From Aureispira sp045105775 (GTDB lineage Bacteria; Bacteroidota; Bacteroidia; Chitinophagales; Saprospiraceae), in contig JBGCDW010000216.1 of NCBI GenBank assembly GCA_045105775.1, positions 1 through 5,814 of the forward strand: a DNA stretch of 5,814 bases, read 5' to 3'. The notes below the pieces were generated by a model. That model did no database searches and had not been told where the DNA came from. It saw only the letters and a list, made by a program, of their open reading frames with translations. The position numbers were made by a program, and so were the translations under genes. Shown one piece after another: positions 5,632 through 5,814 of this stretch (position 1 is its first letter; each line of letters begins with the position of its first letter).

Positions 5632-5814
5632 CTAGCGCAGTAAAGTAGCATTTCCTTTAATCTGAATAGTCTCCCCATCCATGTACAAGACATCGGCATA
5701 CCAAGTATACGTGCCAGCCTGAGCAGGCGTACCTCTAAAGATACCATCCCATCCTTGCTCTGGAATATTTACTTGCAATTGCTGTCCTTCAAATACTAAG
5801 CTACCCCAGCGGTC
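5632..5814 (-). CDS. C-terminal end of a type IX secretion substrate (gliding motility-associated CHU_C domain), partial
   Basis: Only the last 60 codons and the TAG stop are in the window; the gene continues beyond the right edge. The residues begin DRWGSLVFEGQQL, continue with IPEQGWDGIFRGTPAQAGTYTWY, and end with DGETIQIKGNATLLR. This is the hallmark of the CHU_C (type B) sorting domain: DRWG, WDG, pGtYtW, DG and a terminal G-x-x-x-LLR. In this system the domain targets large adhesins or enzymes through the outer membrane by the type IX system (working with SprF-like partners for type B). The cargo part of the protein is not visible, so its role cannot be stated. It is followed by the strong terminator at 5570-5606. 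Confidence 0.93.
   Translation of the reverse strand, partial: DRWGSLVFEGQQLQVNIPEQGWDGIFRGTPAQAGTYTWYADVLYMDGETIQIKGNATLLR

Overview
The window looks like chromosomal DNA from a gliding-type member of the Bacteroidota, possibly Saprospiria or Aureispira-like. The strongest evidence is at the right edge, where the minus strand encodes the last 60 residues of a protein with the gliding-motility-associated C-terminal (CHU_C, type B) sorting domain used by type IX secretion. Supporting signs are a Fibrobacter-type (FISUMP) lipoprotein, AT-rich leaders without clear Shine-Dalgarno sequences, and moderate-to-low GC. The species-level guess is inference only.

Layout. Positions 1-333 hold no gene I can defend: two short open frames run off the left edge, and a hairpin at 239-270 lies downstream of the next gene. 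A small heat shock protein (Hsp20) gene lies at 334-747 on the minus strand. It is divergent from a plus-strand run of three genes: a RimJ/RimL-type GNAT acetyltransferase (989-1519), a FISUMP-domain lipoprotein (1547-2227), and a 911-residue single-pass membrane protein with a C-terminal beta-propeller-like region (2275-5010). Gaps of 27 and 47 bases with no terminator between them suggest one operon. The divergent intergenic region (748-988) has repeated TGTCA/TGACA half-sites, a possible Hsp20 promoter, and a hairpin just before the acetyltransferase start codon.

Convergent to the operon, on the minus strand, is a small secreted protein (5055-5483). It consists almost entirely of six tandem 17-residue repeats (core YKGSGYEVLYTIRDE) behind a signal peptide. 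A strong hairpin with T-tracts on both sides (5570-5606) separates it from the partial CHU_C gene (5632 to the window end).

Four of the six genes encode envelope or secreted products: a lipoprotein, an inner-membrane-anchored periplasmic protein, a small exported repeat protein and a type IX secretion substrate. No defence system, mobile element, CRISPR array or RNA gene was seen. The most unusual items are the six-repeat secreted protein and the large anchored propeller-like protein paired with a FISUMP lipoprotein.
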